Source: Archilochus colubris | Taxonomy: Eukaryota > Chordata > Aves > Apodiformes > Trochilidae | Length of the DNA: 64,000 nt | Direction: 5' to 3' | Assembly (NCBI GenBank): GCA_023079485.1 | Contig: CM041084.1 | Span: 130,398,792 to 130,462,791 of the forward strand | Part shown: positions 48,484-64,000 of the stretch, piece by piece | How positions within the stretch are numbered: the first letter of the stretch is position 1 | Layout of the letters: each line of letters starts with the position of its first letter | Program-made: the position numbers and the translations under genes | Notes under the pieces: model-generated | What the model saw: the letters and a program-made list of their open reading frames with translations, nothing else | What the model was told of the DNA's origin: nothing | Databases searched by the model: none

Positions 48484-51400
48484 GTTTGTTTCTCCAGTTA
48501 TTCCAAGCAAAAATGTGTCTAATAGATGCAGAACTCAGAAAACCTTTTTGCTAAGAATCCTAATCCAAAATGGTAAGCCACAGTCTTTCAACATCCAATT
48601 GTCCATAGCAATTGTTAAAAATGTGTCCAAGAGGGAAATGCATTTAGATGGGAGGAATGATGGTATTAATTTTTCAAGGGTAGACGCCTAAATAATGTAA
48701 ACTAATAACTGCAATGACATTGCCTGACTCGAGAACATCTTTGCTCTCCATCATCTTGCCCCTTCCTTTCCCAGCACCCAGTGAAATCCGAATTTCCTGG
48801 ACTTCTGCAGAGCAGCCAAGAGAATGCATGCAACCCAGGTTACCTGTGCACCAAACCTTTGGTTTAGTTGCCCATAAAGCCCCATTCTACTTGGGAAAGC
48901 GTGTGGTGAATATACCACCATTCTTTAATTCAGATTACCACTCATTTCAAGAGCAGGCCCTGAGCATTTGCTGTGGTTAGAATGGAAGACAGGGAAGGAC
49001 TGAAGGAATGAAAGACCAGAGGATGCAGCAAGATCAGCTGCAGGGCAGTGGAGGGTCAGTGTGAGCCTCTGACACAGGCTAGAGGGAACCTGTGACAGAA
49101 GAAAGTGCTGTCAGGAAGGCTGCCCATGAACCCAAGGGAACAAGGCACTGCTGCTATGCAGTAAAGTGATTTTTCTGTGTGGTGCATTGTCTTACAGTGG
49201 TACTCCAAAGATACATTGATAGAGGCACTTCCAAACACATTGTTCACTATCTCATAAGAAAAAAAAAACCAAACTAACAACCAAAAACCCCACAAACACT
49301 TCCCCCCCCCAACTGATTAAATAGGCATCTGGGGTATGTAATGGGGAATTATGATGTGATCAAGAGCAGGAAGAAATATACCCAAGCTTTGTTTTCTTAC
49401 CCCATCATCAGAAACTCAGTAGAATTGCCTCACTGTTTCATTCCATCACAAATGTTACCTTGTATTTCAGGCTGGTACAGATCCTAGTGCTTGACACACC
49501 CACAAAAGCCTTGTACAAAGCTGGAAGAACATCCCTTTCCCCCTTTTTCAGTTTCCCCTTATACAGGAGGCTAAATAACTTCCACATTCTTACTAAACAT
49601 AAAAATTATCTTGATTTAATTCCAGCAGACTCGCCAAAGGCACAATACCTCTTATCTGGGAAAACAAAGAGAAGTGAGGCAGGCTCCTTCTTTTCTGCTA
49701 GGGCACTGAAACTCCTGCAAATACTTAGGTTTTTATATAATCCTTTAGACCTCCCACTGAACATTTAATATCATGCAAGTCTTCAACATTTCTATTATGT
49801 TGCTAAATAATTTTGTCTTTTAAAGCTGTCTCCAAAGTCTCAATGTTATTATTGTTGACATTACATAAAATTACAGTTGTACAGTAGCCTCTTGCAATGT
49901 ATGTATCATGTTTGAATCACCACCTTAGTAGCATTTACTATTAAATTTCAAAAATTCTTAGTCATATTCTTCAGCAAGATTGTAAATTAAAGACTCACCA
50001 GTCTGCCTCCATCAGGACAGGACTAAAATAAGAACTGTACAAGCTTAACCTAATGCATTTATAATGAGTGATTTTAAATAGGACTCATTTAAATCAGATT
50101 TCACCTCTGTTCTAGGCTTATTTCTCAAGATCACTTAACAGAAGAAACCTGGTAGTAAGATCCTTGCACAAAGCAAAAACCAGGGCGCTCTTGAACTGTC
50201 TTCTGAGGGTCACAAGACTGTAACAACAGGTTCAAAGAACAGTGGCATTCCCCCCATGCAACATGGATTGCAGAGTGCCTTCCAGAAAGGCCACTTCTGT
50301 GATTCAGTGACACCCCTTCCTGTGATTCAGTAGAAAGAAACTGGATCCTTTCAATACATCAACTGGAACCAAGTGGATCACAGTGTCTACAGGTCTTGCC
50401 TTTCTCCATCATGAACAGATTGACACTCCTTTCCTCCAGCCTGCCAGGTTTTGCTTTCTTCTCTGTAAAAGGGGAACATGCAATCTTCCCTCCTTCCTTT
50501 CTCTTCCTGAATTATAAATGTTGATCAAACAGCTTCCAGAGCCAATTACAGGCTGAACTGGGTACAAAATGCCATTTGTACTCTGCATGTCTGCAGAAAG
50601 TACCCCCTCCTTAAAGGAAGGGCAGGGGAGGAAAGGGCTCAGCTGCAGGATAATCCATCCATAGATGGGCAACTTCCATGTATCTGCTAACTTACACAGT
50701 GGAAGTGGTTTGCAACAAAAGCTCTTGTTACTCTGTCTCTTCTCCCTTAAGCTTTAAAGTTTTCATCCTGAAAACCTCTCAACCTTCGGGAGGTCCTGAA
50801 GCAAAGTAAGTATCTCATGGGTGGTATCAGCTCTCCTCACTTTTGCTGCCACTGGTCACTGGTGACTAACACAGAAGCTGACCTGCAGGTCCTATCAGCC
50901 CTAAGCAAAGACAGCATTATTTCAATGCTATTGTACCCTAGATCAGATTTAGATCAAAGCAGTGTTTTAGAGGCACTCCCCTTTAATTCCATTTAAAAAA
51001 TGACAGTCAATACCAGGATGAACCACGAAAGGGTCATCTTTCACAGGAAGCAGATTCCTGGAACCAGTAAACCAGCAACAATTATTTCACCATGCACAAA
51101 TTTGATAAAAACCCCATGTTTTGCCCAAGATGAGTATGCAGAGCTCTGTGACATATTGCAGGTGGAAGTTATACTGAAAATATCTTTGTAGTGATATTCA
51201 TAAGGAACAGTAACTGCAGATCACATTCTCATTTTTCAAATCTGCTGATTTAAAGCACCCTAACTCTATCCTTTTTCAGTAATAATTCCATAATTCAATT
51301 ACCAAAGGGCTAGCTGAGAATTTCCAAGTTGCCTCTGACAAGGATTTGTTCAGCACATTAAAAAATGCAAAATGTAGCAAAGCCAGAATTAAACTAGAGG

Positions 51401-52118
51401 TCTCTTAGTAAGAGCAAAAATAGTAACAGTAGCCATTCACTTGTTAGGGAACAGCACTGAAAACACCTGACTGGGAGGATCAAGCAGTCCTTTCCACAAA
51501 GGACTTTTGCTGTGTCTTAAGTATCATGATCTTTGTAATGTATTTTAATACGTTACCACCTGAAGGCTTATTTGTTTTATCCTAGGAATACCTCGTGGTG
51601 CTCACTGTTAACAATGGAATTGTGCAACACTGCCTGCAGCAGACAATGCTTGCTCAGTTACCTATATCCACACTGTGCCACCTCCATCCCAGGGACCATG
51701 AGCCAGCTGAAAGACACAGCTGGAGACCTACGTAGGGATTGTTCCTTCCACCCAAACCTGTGAGAACAAACATCACATGCAGGTGGTCAAATGGGTACAA
51801 GTGTTGTGTTGCACAATTCCACCACAGACCTCCTGTAACAACCTCTCTTACTGATCATCTCAAGGAAGGGTACAGTTTTTAATTAGAAGATGACAAAAGC
51901 TCAGACACCATGCTATTAAAAATTTAAAACTCAGATATGGATCCAGCTGGTCTTTTAATGCTTAAGTTTCTTAAATTTGTATTACCAGAAACAGGTGGCT
52001 AAACCTAAGCTTATGTTCTCTAGAAACTGCTGAAACTACAGATTAAGGTTCCAACTTGTCAGTCTGAACTGTCAAGTCTCATCAGATGTACACTGTACAA
52101 AAGAAATGACCACAAGTA
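47557..52118. other. Intergenic between the LTR and the PABPC1 3' end
   Basis: About 4.6 kb with one compound microsatellite. I see no gene, CR1 fragment or RNA gene in it. Confidence 0.7.
48440..48483. repeat. Compound (TA)n(TG)n(TA)n microsatellite
   Basis: TA run, then nine or more TG units, then a TA run; the same layout as the repeat at 34405-34444. Confidence 0.95.
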
Positions 52119-52119
52119 A

Positions 52120-64000
<11,881 letters not shown>

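Overview
This is a piece of a bird nuclear genome, probably a songbird or another neoavian. The evidence is vertebrate-type split genes with GT-AG introns, several CR1 LINE fragments ending in the ATTCTATGATT-type 3' tail, a long LTR that I recognise as an avian endogenous-retrovirus LTR, CpG islands at gene starts and AT-rich introns. Nothing bacterial, plasmid-like or CRISPR-like is present.

The window holds three protein-coding genes, all transcribed from the minus strand, in the conserved vertebrate order ANKRD46 - SNX31 - PABPC1 (human 8q22). (1) About 1-16 kb: the 5' part of ANKRD46. Two coding exons (4179-4489 and 2784-2942) give residues 1-156; the last coding exon lies left of the window. 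The likely promoter is the strong CpG island at about 14.95-16.2 kb, with a weaker GC-rich patch at 9.78-9.92 kb. (2) 17.4-44.5 kb: SNX31, whose coding exons run from 44376 (ATG, in a CpG island) down to a TGA at 17476. Twelve exons are firmly placed, one is tentative, and one short linker exon is not securely found. (3) 52.1-64 kb: PABPC1, from residue 66 to the stop. All thirteen coding exons in the window are identified and join in frame; with the 65 residues off the right edge the protein totals 636 residues, the same as human. Its 3'UTR exon carries a normal AATAAA.

The spaces between and within genes hold CR1 fragments (14.1-14.9, 16.59-16.79, 18.53-18.99, 40.85-42.2 kb), an LTR (about 46.4-47.56 kb), two (TA)(TG)(TA) microsatellites, a perfect 54-bp tandem duplication at 32.56-32.66 kb and a group of unrecognised coding-like ORFs at 10.6-11.4 kb.

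The genes do not form a pathway. ANKRD46 is a small ankyrin-repeat membrane protein, SNX31 an endosomal PX-FERM sorting nexin and PABPC1 the cytoplasmic poly(A)-binding protein. The most interesting observation is that this SNX31 looks altered: its PX domain lacks the arginines and tyrosine expected to contact PtdIns3P, one exon lacks a usable GT donor in frame, and the exon for a conserved linker is not evident. I found no convincing undescribed system. Human sequences used for comparison are from memory, and no searches were run.
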